From assembly GCF_032362555.1 (NCBI RefSeq), contig NC_083519.1, positions 7,519,501 to 7,583,500 of the forward strand: 64,000 nucleotides of DNA, in the 5' to 3' direction. Within the stretch, counting starts at the first letter, position 1, and each line of letters opens with the position of its first letter. The notes under the pieces were generated by a model. That model was not told the DNA's origin and searched no databases. It saw only the letters and a program-made list of their open reading frames with translations. Source of the stretch: Amyelois transitella (lineage: Eukaryota; Arthropoda; Insecta; Lepidoptera; Pyralidae). Both the position numbers and the translations under genes were made by a program. Of this stretch, positions 39,001 through 46,505 are shown one piece after another.

Positions 39001-42000
39001 TCTGCACTTCGTTTGTGCAGATATCCCGCCTGCAACAAACACGCTCGATAATAAATTTGAACATTCTTGCAATACATGTTCCTAATATAGATACATAATA
39101 CCTAATACACATTTTTTTTCAAAATCAATCAAACATACCTATTTATTTTTGTACAGGGCTATGTAGAGTATAGTACCTCGAACAAGCTTTTAATTCTGTT
39201 CGACCAACAGAACGAAATTTAAGGATCTAGGGATCGACATTTATATACCCACGACAGGACAGAAACAAAGTCACGTAGTACACGCGACAATCCTAGTTTT
39301 CTGGCGAGGCCAGTTGCAGATCGCCTTTATTTTTTTAAATCATCATCTTCTAACAGTCACATCACAATCACGATTCACGAATCACTATACAAACCTACAT
39401 ATCGCGACATGCATCTATCTACTACTTATATAGGTATACGGTAAGTCTTATCCTGAAAGTAGACTCTGACCAATTAAATAAAGCATCACGTTTCGGTCAA
39501 TTGGTCCTAAAGTAATAAAAGTTTTTTACTCAGAACAGTTACATTAGAGTCAGGTAAGATCAAAGACAACATCAAGGTGGTTTTTGCTTATTGCTCAAAC
39601 AGCTAAGAGGAAAATCAACCCAATGTATACTTAATTACTTTCAAGTATGTAGGTTAGATATACCTATGTATGTATTAAAAATTCGTATGCAATTCATAAA
39701 TAAATTGTTCCATGACATCATTTTAAATTGAGCTTCTTTATTGATGAGCCTGGCACGTATCTATGGTTCCAATAAAATTGATTTGCAATCAAATTTATGC
39801 ATGGCACTTCCGAGATGACATTTTCAGGTAATCCGCTTTGATAACATCGCAATTTATTTCAATACCACAGAACACTGAACCTGCTTTTTTGGTTTGCCTA
39901 TTTTTGGTATTGATACCTTCTAAAACGAATTATGCAGAGCATGAGTGTTGTAATGTAATTTTGTCCTTACAGTCCGTACCTTCTTATTGCAACGCAACCT
40001 TATTGCTTACACTTTTTGCGGTTATTAATTAATTTGTTTTAAAAGAATTCCTATAATAAGACCTCTTGTGGATGTTCTTACAGCCACCGCAACAATATAT
40101 AATAACAAAACTCCTTTCCTCTGCACTTACATACCTAATGTACACTTCCGTTTTACCTTCGCCACGATGACATTCATGAGTTTATATCAATACCTATTTA
40201 TATTTTTATGATAAATAGTAACTGGCAGATCTCTGTACTTGATAGATACTGGCAAAACGTAAATAGGCATAGAGGATATCAAAGACCAACAAAAGCCAGA
40301 AATATGATTTTAAGAATTTCTGTATGTTGTATGTTTGCAAGGTACTCGCAAGACGCGAACTTTTGCTTCGATTTGAATGCGGTTTTCTCAGATGTGTTTG
40401 GCTTGATCCAACTCAAAAACTGGTATACATATACAATTTCTCCCCCCACCCCTCTACAGGGGTGAGCTTTTTCAGTGAACTTTTACGGCGAAGGAGATCG
40501 CGGGCAGCAGCTAGTTTAAAATATATTTAGCATCCAAGGGTCACATCACATTACTGTTGAGTGTCGACCCGCATCACTGGGCGTTATCAAATTATATATT
40601 TATATCATTTACGCCCGGTGGGACATAAAATATTTATAATGCACTTCGCCTGACGAAAACAGGAGAATACACTTTTAAAAATGGATACTTTTATCTAAAT
40701 GTGGACATACATACAAAAAGATAGTCACGTCTATATCCCTTGCGGGGTAGATAGAGCCAACAGTCTTAAAAACACTGAAAGGCCACGTTCAGCTGTATGG
40801 CTTTATGATGGAATTGAGAGTGTTGCCCACATAAAAAGAGTATGTAAGGATCCCGGATCTAACTTAGGGTTTTTTGATGCACTAGTACTTAGTGCTTTAT
40901 AACTTTATAATCATAGAAAAGAACTTCTACAGTAGAACTCCACCATTCGATAAATTTATTCCGAAATTTCCGATCGCTTACGCAATCATTCCACCTTATA
41001 CTCATAACCTTAAATCCAAGCACTATTCATATTTCAAAATCTAGTGCATGCTAACTTCTTTTTTTTCAGAGTGTAGTTATTGAGACCTCAAAGACTTGTA
41101 CATATAGGTACGTGTATGGAGTGTGCATGTGATGTCAGAATCTAAAAGTGCAAGGTCAGCATTTCTAGGGGTATGTACCATAGAAATCAAAATAATATAA
41201 TTTATATGACTGTTTCGATTTCCATGGGGGTGGCCGACACCTGCTTACCCTTGGCATAATTTTCCCATGTCTCTCGTTCTCATTCTGCCCTTTGTAACTA
41301 CTGGCCTGCAACATCATATATTATTTGGTTTATGTATTTTACCGACAAATCTAAAAGCACCGTCTATCGCCCCCAAAAACTTGTATGGTTGTATTGGTAA
41401 AAAAAAAACCATTTAAAAATTTCTCAAATAGTATTTTAAAACATCTTTATTTAATTGATATGATTGGATAACAACTTCTAGTATTTGAAAGTTTTATAAG
41501 TCCTGTTTGTTTTGTCAAGAAGTTGATATTTGTCACAAAAAGTTCGAGTGACTTGATTTTTAGGTTAAAAGTTAATGTACAGTCCAGTTCACCAACATCG
41601 CTAACATAGTTTCTAGGTGTAAAAAAATTTGCTTGTTATGTAATTAAATACATCACATTTCCTCAATTATCACTTAAATATTGCACATTTTTTAAGACTT
41701 TTTTATTTAAGAGTGTGTGTAGATAATATTTATTAACGTTATATGCAGACTGTTTCGGGTTTGTTAATAACCTTTTAAACAATCCATGCTGGAACATAAG
41801 TTTGTCTCATGTGCCCGGCCAGCCTCGGGAAACCAGACGGTTACATGGAACTGGAACCCAAGAACTCTAAGCGACAATCAGCTGGCTTTACCAACCTTCA
41901 GGTATTACCGAATTCGAATAATGAAAAGAGGGCACTTGACTCATTCCCTCCTAAACCTCTTTAGTGTCCTTTTATAGTTTTGTACTAAGTACTCAACACC

Positions 42001-42223
42001 TGTTCTGAGGGAGTTTGCGATACACGTTAGGTCTCGTGGCCATGCTATCGCCGAACATTTGAACCCACTAACTGCCCTTATAAGTATCTCAATTTCCACG
42101 CCGTCCAATATTACATTCATATTGTATACTAACCTGTGAATGGTCGTACTGTGCCCTTTCAGATAAAGCGATAAGCTGCCCGTCGTTCACCCTGATTGAC
42201 CGCTGAATTTTTGGACTCAGCAT
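15038..42223 (-). CDS. Ras-specific guanine nucleotide-releasing factor (RasGRF)
   Basis: 31 coding exons, 1378 codons plus stop, minus strand, in transcript order: 42134..42223, 38961..39029, 38552..38665, 38020..38126, 29387..29534, 28908..29030, 27132..27229, 26447..26676, 25895..26088, 25277..25402, 24852..24954, 24372..24560, 24199..24300, 23336..23587, 22783..22965, 22496..22558, 22224..22291, 21882..21999, 21367..21626, 20891..21072, 19821..19923, 19597..19667, 18272..18421, 17863..18061, 17338..17435, 16857..16990, 16098..16246, 15795..15874, 15576..15693, 15430..15498, 15038..15184. Domains: PH (about 31-128, [13 protein letters not shown]), coiled coil (130-178), IQ (216-235, [15 protein letters not shown]), DH (about 250-435), second PH (455-610), RasGEF-N ([18 protein letters not shown], about 620-690), a low-complexity linker with an Ala/Arg/Glu-rich GC-rich exon (20891-21072), and CDC25/RasGEF (about 1055-1345, [13 protein letters not shown] to FLLDRS). 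Known RasGRFs activate Ras and Rac after calcium/calmodulin binding at the IQ. Exon 21882-21999 has an uncertain acceptor. Confidence 0.93.
15198..15345 (-). repeat. Degenerate 'CACGCCTC' SINE copy in the last RasGRF intron
   Basis: GTCGTGCCTCTTCTCC, TGGAGACTAC, CAATCCTTGCATACTTCTTTC and CTTCATACACGTTCAT follow the order of the better copies at 25489-25650 and 45175-45310, with many substitutions. It begins just beyond the acceptor of the terminal RasGRF exon. Confidence 0.6.
17080..17320 (+). repeat. Mosaic of two SINE relics in a RasGRF intron
   Basis: GTGTCCCTTGATGTCTTAAAAGGCGACTAAGG at 17090-17120 (quoted here as adjoining parts) corresponds to the head of the SINE at 32233-32494. The following GGGAGTCGCTTCGTATAAAAA with ACCTAATCCAGG at 17225-17270 corresponds to the 3' half of the tRNA-derived SINE at about 20481-20825. 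Both are fragments. Confidence 0.55.
20005..20235 (+). repeat. tRNA-derived SINE with box B GGTTCGAATCC
   Basis: GTTAGTGTGCTGGTCTGTGAC followed by GGGTTCGAATCCCGG (box B at 20067-20077) is a tRNA-like head with polymerase III promoter boxes. It continues into a unique body and a decayed end before the RTE-like tail. It does not fold as a complete tRNA, so it is a SINE, not a tRNA gene. Confidence 0.65.
20251..20448 (+). repeat. RTE-like non-LTR retrotransposon 3' tail
   Basis: GCCCGCGACTTCGTCCGCATGG, then GGATAAAAAGTAGCCTATG, then ATCGGTTCAGTAGTTTTTGC and TTATAATAGTAGTAGGAT (each a separate segment) are the familiar order of lepidopteran RTE-type 3' ends. No reverse transcriptase sequence is present, so the copy is 5'-truncated. 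Confidence 0.75.
20481..20825 (+). repeat. tRNA-derived SINE next to a RasGRF exon
   Basis: Box A-like TAGTCGAATCGGTAAGGTGC (about 20490) and box B GGTTCTAATCC (20560-20570) form the tRNA head. The body contains ACGTCGTGAAACCTGCACA and ends with GGGAGTCGCTTCGTGTAAAAA and ACCCAATCCAGG segments. It ends about 65 bases from exon 20891-21072, so intron 19924-20890 is almost entirely three retroposons in a row. Confidence 0.7.
22060..22190 (-). repeat. tRNA-like SINE relic
   Basis: Read on the minus strand this has TTGGTTAACATGACAGTTTG (box A-like) and CCGGATTTGAATCCCAGCG (box B-like) about 35 bases apart. It lies in the RasGRF intron between exons 22224-22291 and 21882-21999. It is old and truncated. 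Confidence 0.45.
22340..22450 (-). repeat. Fragment of (TATG)n-tailed SINE
   Basis: CATACATAGGTCATATTTC, TTTATCCCTTGTGGAGA and CATCTGGCTGGGTTAATGATAG follow the reverse complement of the SINE at 32233-32494, with losses. Confidence 0.5.
23096..23256 (-). repeat. (TATG)n-tailed SINE, 5'-truncated
   Basis: CATACATACATATTACATACG, ATAGCCAACAGTCTTGACAAG, GGCCACGTTCAGCT and TTGTGATTCAAATAGTGA appear in the order of the reverse-complemented SINE at 32233-32494. It lies in the RasGRF intron between exons 23336-23587 and 22783-22965. Confidence 0.75.
23683..24027. mobile_element. 345-bp Tc1/mariner-like MITE with TA target duplication
   Basis: The left end CAGGGTGTCTGGTAAATCGC and the right end GCGATTTACCAAACACCCTG are inverted repeats of about 22 bases with one mismatch. 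TA flanks both sides (23681-23682 and 24028-24029), the target duplication expected for the Tc1/mariner superfamily. The interior has no transposase frame. It sits in the RasGRF intron between exons 24199-24300 and 23336-23587. Confidence 0.8.
24970..25037 (-). repeat. Source copy of a 68-bp duplicated intron segment
   Basis: These 68 bases, in a RasGRF intron just 3' (transcript sense: upstream) of exon 24852-24954, recur without difference at 25772-25839. The second copy is embedded in a retroposon-like insert. Confidence 0.8.
25489..25650 (-). repeat. 'CACGCCTC' SINE copy with short target duplication
   Basis: AAATCACGCCTCTTTCTCGG, GGGGTAGGCAGAGA, CCACTTGCCACGATCCCTGC and CTTCATCCACATTCATACTT define this family, here on the minus strand with its TATG-type tail at the low-coordinate end. 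ATGTTGACAT flanks both sides (near 25479-25488 and 25651-25660), a plausible target-site duplication. Confidence 0.7.
25741..25838 (-). mobile_element. Chimeric retroposed insert: SINE tail joined to copied RasGRF intron
   Basis: The first 28 bases (CATACATACATACATAAAAT then CACGCCTC) are the 3' tail of the 'CACGCCTC' SINE. They are joined directly to a perfect copy of 24970-25037. The insert is flanked by TTTTTATTGAGGTGATA (25724-25740) and TTTTTATATTGAGGTGATA (25839-25857), a long duplication differing by two bases. This structure is what target-primed reverse transcription with template switching would leave; the mechanism is inferred. Confidence 0.7.
31460..31625 (+). repeat. Degenerate RTE-like 3' tail
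   Basis: AAGATTGGTTTAGTAGATAAC, GAAGAGGTAACAAACAATC and CTTTCGCATTTTTAATATAAG resemble, in order, the end of the copy at 20251-20448. It is old and 5'-truncated. Confidence 0.5.
31683..32044. repeat. Pair of GC-rich direct repeats 300 bp apart
   Basis: CCCTGTAACTTCCTGCAGTAT with GGTGTCAAGGCCTTCCCCGG (31683-31742) recurs in diverged form at 31983-32044 (CCATGTAACTTTGGTATTGC, GGTGTCAAGGCTGTCCCGGG). Each copy contains a small hairpin of type TCAAGGCC/GGCCTTGA. I do not recognise the family. Confidence 0.5.
32233..32494 (+). mobile_element. Full-length (TATG)n-tailed SINE with 12-bp target duplication
   Basis: The 262-bp element starts TGCCGTGTGGTTGCCGGCAC, contains CCCATGGATGTCGTAAAAGG and TTCAAGACTGTTGGCTCTG, and ends CCCCGCAAGGGATATAGACG followed by TATG repeats. 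TTGATCAAATAG flanks it perfectly at 32221-32232 and 32495-32506. This is the best reference copy for at least eight fragments elsewhere in the window. Its enzyme donor is not visible here. Confidence 0.88.
33384..33590 (+). repeat. Degenerate minisatellite built on CTACGAAC
   Basis: CTACGAAC with AC or TATG extensions recurs about a dozen times (CTACGAACACC, CTACGAACTATG and variants) in units of roughly 11, 22 or 33 bases. The array happens to keep one frame open (67 residues, repeated YEHLRT), which is a consequence of the unit and not evidence of a gene. Confidence 0.75.
34722..35055 (+). repeat. Two GC-rich direct repeats of about 138 bp
   Basis: Copies at about 34722-34860 and 34918-35055 share TCAGCTGTTATCCGTTT/TCAGCTATTACCCGTTT, GCGGACCGCGGCGGGTCAGG and GGCTGCATTCACGCAGCAC. 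The GC content is far above the surrounding intron. The family is not recognised. Confidence 0.7.
36190..36310 (+). repeat. RTE-like tail relic
   Basis: ACTAGAGAGCGCCCGCGGCT and CCACGTGAATTTCGGGAA correspond to the start of the copy at 20251-20448. The remainder is decayed. Confidence 0.45.
37145..37250 (+). repeat. SINE 3' fragment
   Basis: GTCAGGCGAGTATTGCTTCG, TGTACAAACCTGACTTGA and CCCCGAGCTCTTC match the end of the tRNA-derived SINE at 20481-20825. Confidence 0.45.
40310..40520 (+). repeat. Dispersed repeat shared with 45.3 kb
   Basis: GATTTGAATGCGGTTTTCTCAG, GGCTTGATCCAACTCAAAAA and the closing GATCGCGGGCAGCAGCTAGT (separate segments) recur at about 45390-45480 and resemble non-LTR tails ending in GGGCAGCAGCTAGT. 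It lies in RasGRF intron 1. Confidence 0.5.
40705..40818 (-). repeat. (TATG)n-tailed SINE fragment
   Basis: CATACATACAAAAAGATAGT, CACGTCTATATCCCTTGCGG and GAAAGGCCACGTTCAGCTG follow the reverse complement of the SINE at 32233-32494. It lies in RasGRF intron 1. Confidence 0.75.
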
Positions 42224-42655
42224 CTTAACGCTTCTGCAACAATCAGAATCTCTAATGAAGACTCTTAATAGTAAGGTGCCTGATTGCTATTGAAGACAAA
42301 TTGTTTTGAAGCCGAACCACAATCCTAATTAAAATCGAAATAAAAAGTAAAAGTATGGATGCGATGATCTCAAGCCTACAGAGAGAGTAGAATAGAATAG
42401 AATCCTCCGGCAGAGTAAAACCACTCATTGTCATAATATGAACATAATTTTGGGGGAAGTTCTGATGAAAGACCCCCAAAATGTCCCCAGGTCATCAGGT
42501 CCAAAGTAGATTTAATTGACAGGGGTCTTGGAAAGTGGAAAGATGTAGTCTCTGCACATCGGCCAGCCTGCTTTTCCTTCGGAAAAACAAATTAATTACC
42601 TATGTATGTTTTTGTATGGATGTTGCATTACACGACTTAAGAACGAAGTGATTCA

Positions 42656-42688
42656 AACATTCCCAAGGCATGGGGCCTTGGGAATGTT
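42656..42688. repeat. 14-bp perfect inverted repeat, 5-base loop
   Basis: AACATTCCCAAGGC (42656-42669) pairs with GCCTTGGGAATGTT (42675-42688) around ATGGG. It lies 33 bases from the longer hairpin that follows. Confidence 0.85.
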
Positions 42689-42720
42689 GGTTTCAGACAT
42701 GCAACCAATGCAGGCATGCA

Positions 42721-42783
42721 AAGCACCTTTGCCAAGTATTTTCTAATACTAGGAGTATTAGAAAATACTTGGCAAAGGTGCTT
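42721..42783. repeat. 30-bp perfect hairpin with 3-base loop
   Basis: The arm at 42721-42750 (begins AAGCACCTTTGCCAAG, ends CTAATACT) is perfectly complementary to 42754-42783, with only AGG between. It is upstream of the RasGRF start codon on the genomic side. Confidence 0.92.
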
Positions 42784-44464
42784 AAAATAATAATAAAAAA
42801 ATTAAATATTTATATGTTTAACTAACCGATGCCCGCAACTTCGTTCGCTGTAAAATATCATTGACAATCTCAATGCAAAAAAGCTAGTATTAAGTTGAAC
42901 AAAGCATTACACATCTGAGAAAACCACATTCAAATCAGAGTATTAGTTTTCGCTTAATGCGAGTACAAACATACAGACAGACAAGAATTTTAAAAATATA
43001 TTTTTTATTATCTTTCAAGTACAGACATCGCTTAGATAGTATTTATTTATATGACTTAAGTAGATACTTAATTATTTTTTTCATTTGTTTTAAGTATTAT
43101 ACAAATAAAAATAATGAAAAGATAGAAAGGTAGATATTCTAATGCCTAACATGCGAACTACCAAAAGTGCATGGAAAATAGATAGTTAAACATTCGTGAT
43201 TTACTAAACTTACCGCTTACTTCATTATTCCAATCCAGTATGTGATATAGTTATTTCTATTAATAAAATTTATTCAAGAATAATAAGATAACAGCCTTAT
43301 AGTAAAAATGAGCTCACATTTTTCATTTAGGTACTTTTGTACAAAGATAGCTTTATAAAAAGGTGTATAGATAAACAGACAACACTTTACATAACAGCAT
43401 AGAAACGAGACAACAAGTTAAAATCAACTTCAAACATTTTTTTACTCTAAACATGTAATCATAAGCACTGTATTATTTTAGCGCCTGTTGAATTTATAAA
43501 TGCAACACGTCGCGACGGAGATAAATCTTCGCGGAATTATTCACAGGCGATAAATATTTTCAAATGAAAAGTTTCGTGTGGCTAATTAGTTGTATTGGTC
43601 GCGTGAGTCAGTCATGAATAGCATCGTTTAGATTTATTTTTATAATTTTTGAACCGTTTGTGAGATGTTGTGTGTAAGAGAGCGGTCGTCCGACTGCCGG
43701 GCCAGCACCTGTAGCTGAATCGACCGTTGCGCGCGTGCGTGCCCTTGATGACGTACAAAATTAACCACAGACTTACAACTGTGTTGATATGTTCAGAATT
43801 TTTATAGGTTAAAAAAACGCTGCTTAAAGAAAAGTATATAGGAGGATAACTGAAATGTGTCATTAAAGTATGAAATGGGTAACTACGTACCTACTGAAGG
43901 GTCGTTTGAATTTTATTCATAGGGCAATCAAAGGGTCATTGCTACCGTAATTTTAGCACAGATAATTAACGGAAAGAGTCATCAGTCAGTCAGTCAGTTT
44001 ATCAAAGTACTTAGCTAAAAATATAATGCAACTTACCTACATTAAACACTCAATTTGTGTTCGTGTCTCTATTTGTTGCACGCTCCGCCGCTATGCTTTA
44101 AGGACGGGGTCTTCTTGCACGAAACTTATTTATATTTTCTATAAATTTACTATTCCAATTAAAAACTTCTTGGGTACTTTACGTACAACTGCGATTCAAC
44201 AGCCTTAGAAGTTTTTGTTATAAGTAAGAGTAATAGGTAGGTTACAAAATCTAATATTTTCTGCAGTTAGTTTTTTAACTTAACTTTTACTTATCTATAT
44301 TTTCTCATATTTATTCGACATTTTGATGAAATCACAATCAGATTATGTGCCACCTCTCCTCGATCGCAAACTCTGTGCGGCTCGGAGAGACTGTGAGACG
44401 CACTTTACGTAGTTTAACTATGCTAACAGTACATCTTTATACAACGACGCCTCTTAACTTCGCA

Positions 44465-44600
44465 TGATGTATATCCATATACATACTTACCCCTCTTTTC
44501 TAGATGGGCAAGCAGAGACTATTTCTTTAAAAAGTTTAACACCTCCACGATCCCTGCATACTTTTTTTGCTATATCCCTATATATTTATCCATGCTTTGT
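44465..44600 (-). repeat. Degenerate 'CACGCCTC' SINE copy
   Basis: GATGGGCAAGCAGAGACTA, CCTCCACGATCCCTGCATAC and TTTTTTTGCTATATCCCTA follow the family order with many changes. It is followed at 44620-44700 by GTGCCGTGTGGTTCCC and TGTTGTAAAAGGCGACTTG, the head of the (TATG)n SINE family. Confidence 0.55.
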
Positions 44601-44997
44601 AACCATTAAGCCGTGCTGTCGTGCCGTGTGGTTCCCAATTTTTTTTAATAAGCCCACTCCTTTTGTTCCCATGGATGTTGTAAAAGGCGACTTGAGAAAA
44701 GCTTATTAGCTTTTTGCGTACAAGCGTACACGAGAAAGACGAAGGTGTGTTTCCTCGCCTAATCACGCTTTATCTTTTGACCATTTGCACAAAATTTGGC
44801 AAACACTTTATGTACGGTACCTACTTTGATTAAAGCTACTCTTCTCTCATGAAAAAGTTTATATACGAGAATGTATGATTATTGAATTAACGACAATTTA
44901 GTTCTTTTTAGGGTTCCAAGCCTCCGGGCGGAATTAGAAAAAAAATTCAGAGACTTAGGTACACTTAGTTATAATTTGGAAGATGTATTCAATAAAC

Positions 44998-45053
44998 TGA
45001 TTTACTTAATAATTATTGTGACTCCTAAGTCACAATAATTATTAAGTAAATCA
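44998..45053. repeat. 26-bp perfect hairpin with 4-base loop
   Basis: The arm at 44998-45023 (TGATTTACTTAATAATTATT then GTGACT) is perfectly complementary to 45028-45053 around CCTA. Confidence 0.92.
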
Positions 45054-45174
45054 CAGTACCTATACTGTGTCCCGCAACGCGAAAATCCTTTGACATCATT
45101 CACAATAAGAATTGATTGGTATACTTGATATTTTAGCAAAAAATCTATATGGGGGATCATCTATATAAGAACAT

Positions 45175-45310
45175 ACATACATAAAATCACGCCTCTTTCC
45201 CGGAGGGGTAGGCAGAGACTACCTCTTTCCACTTGCCACGATCCCTGCATACTTCCTTTGCTTCATCCACATTCATAACTCTCTTCATACAAGCTCGGCG
45301 GTTTCGGGTA
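45175..45310 (-). repeat. 'CACGCCTC' SINE copy
   Basis: CATACATACATAAAATCACG, CGGAGGGGTAGGCAGAGAC, CTTGCCACGATCCCTGCATA and TTCATCCACATTCATAACTC are well preserved here, making this the clearest copy of the family in the window. Confidence 0.75.
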
Positions 45311-46505
45311 CTTTTGACCTCTTGACTTTTTATATATAAGAACAGAAGGAAAAATTCGATTTTTTGAATTTCTAGCTATCTCGAAAACAATTGCTCCGAT
45401 TTGAATGTGATTTTCTGACATGTTAGGCTTGGTCCAACTTAAAAACTGGTAAGTACATAAAAATTTCACCCTCATCCCAGGAAGAGCAATACAGAGGGTC
45501 AGTTTTTAGATTTTTTTTTTTTTTTGCGAACGTAGTCTCGTGTGTCTGTGACATTACGTATGTATATAAGTACTACTACCCTTTTCTTTTCTTCGTTTTG
45601 GCAACCAAACTTCCTCATAATCCTATTTTTGCTAATGTCGAGGTATATACAGTTCTAATCATACTTTGTATTGGTCGAGTAATAGCTGTAGATATGTTAG
45701 TTCGCCGTTTCTCGAGACTTTGTTGGACAACAGTTTGATTGTTATCCTTAAGTCATTAGATCCGATATATATAACACTCATGTTTGTCCACGAAAAGTTA
45801 ATAATTAATAATCTACTACATACATGATCCAGCAAACACACATTTTGGAAAAGTATTAGTAATACTGTATTACAGCAAAAACAATATGACGTTTGGGTTC
45901 CCGCCAAAAAGTCCCACCCCTACATAACATTGTACCTACCTACCTAATTTTATTTTTGACTAGTGTCTACTATTTCTTCGCCGCATTTCATCTCTAAAGA
46001 TTCAGCGATTCTTCTGCGATGTCAGCGCACTATTCGAAATTTTTTGGCAATCTGGTGCTATTTTTAATGCTTGACATTTCAGAGAGTTTGTGAATAAAAG
46101 TACTAAATATCGCTCAACTGAAGCAATTTTGTTAGCTCTCCAATATAGTCAATGTAATGTAATTAATATTCTTGACCTTTTTCTGCATTGGCTATCTGGC
46201 GCTATAACAGGTCCTAATTAGCGTATTTTTATCAGCGAGCACAACCTGTCAAAGTCAAATAATTTTCTAATGCCCTGTTTATTGTCTTGTCATGTCACGT
46301 CAAAATTTTGTCGAAACATCGCCCCGTGCTCCTTTTAAACATTGAATTTAAACAATAAAACATTGGTTTACGAGCAATCGTGGTATTTTTTCAAAGAATA
46401 TGCTTTAAAATCTCAAACTTACAAATTTTCTGAACTTTAATTCGCTTTGAAAACGCGCAACCCGGCAATTTGTGTGTTATGTTTATGCATTGACGTATTG
46501 CTATT

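Larger units (their letters stand above)
42224..46505. other. Divergent intergenic region between RasGRF and BTBD6
   Basis: RasGRF runs left and BTBD6 runs right, so both promoters should lie here. A GC-richer patch at 43670-43750 could be a RasGRF 5' exon or promoter, but I cannot prove it. The region contains hairpins at 42656-42688, 42721-42783 and 44998-45053, an RTE-like fragment near 42825, two SINE copies near 44.5 and 45.2 kb, and a short CAGT run at 43983-44000. Open frames at 43612-43863 and 45659-45907 have no support. Confidence 0.5.

Noticed and set aside
42721..42783. microRNA precursor
   Set aside because: A perfect 30-bp stem with a three-base loop is unlike a Drosha/Dicer substrate; reported instead as a palindrome of interest.
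45659..45907. 82-residue minus-strand frame upstream of BTBD6
   Set aside because: No motif, no splice context, not continuous with neighbouring exons; probably chance or transposon debris.
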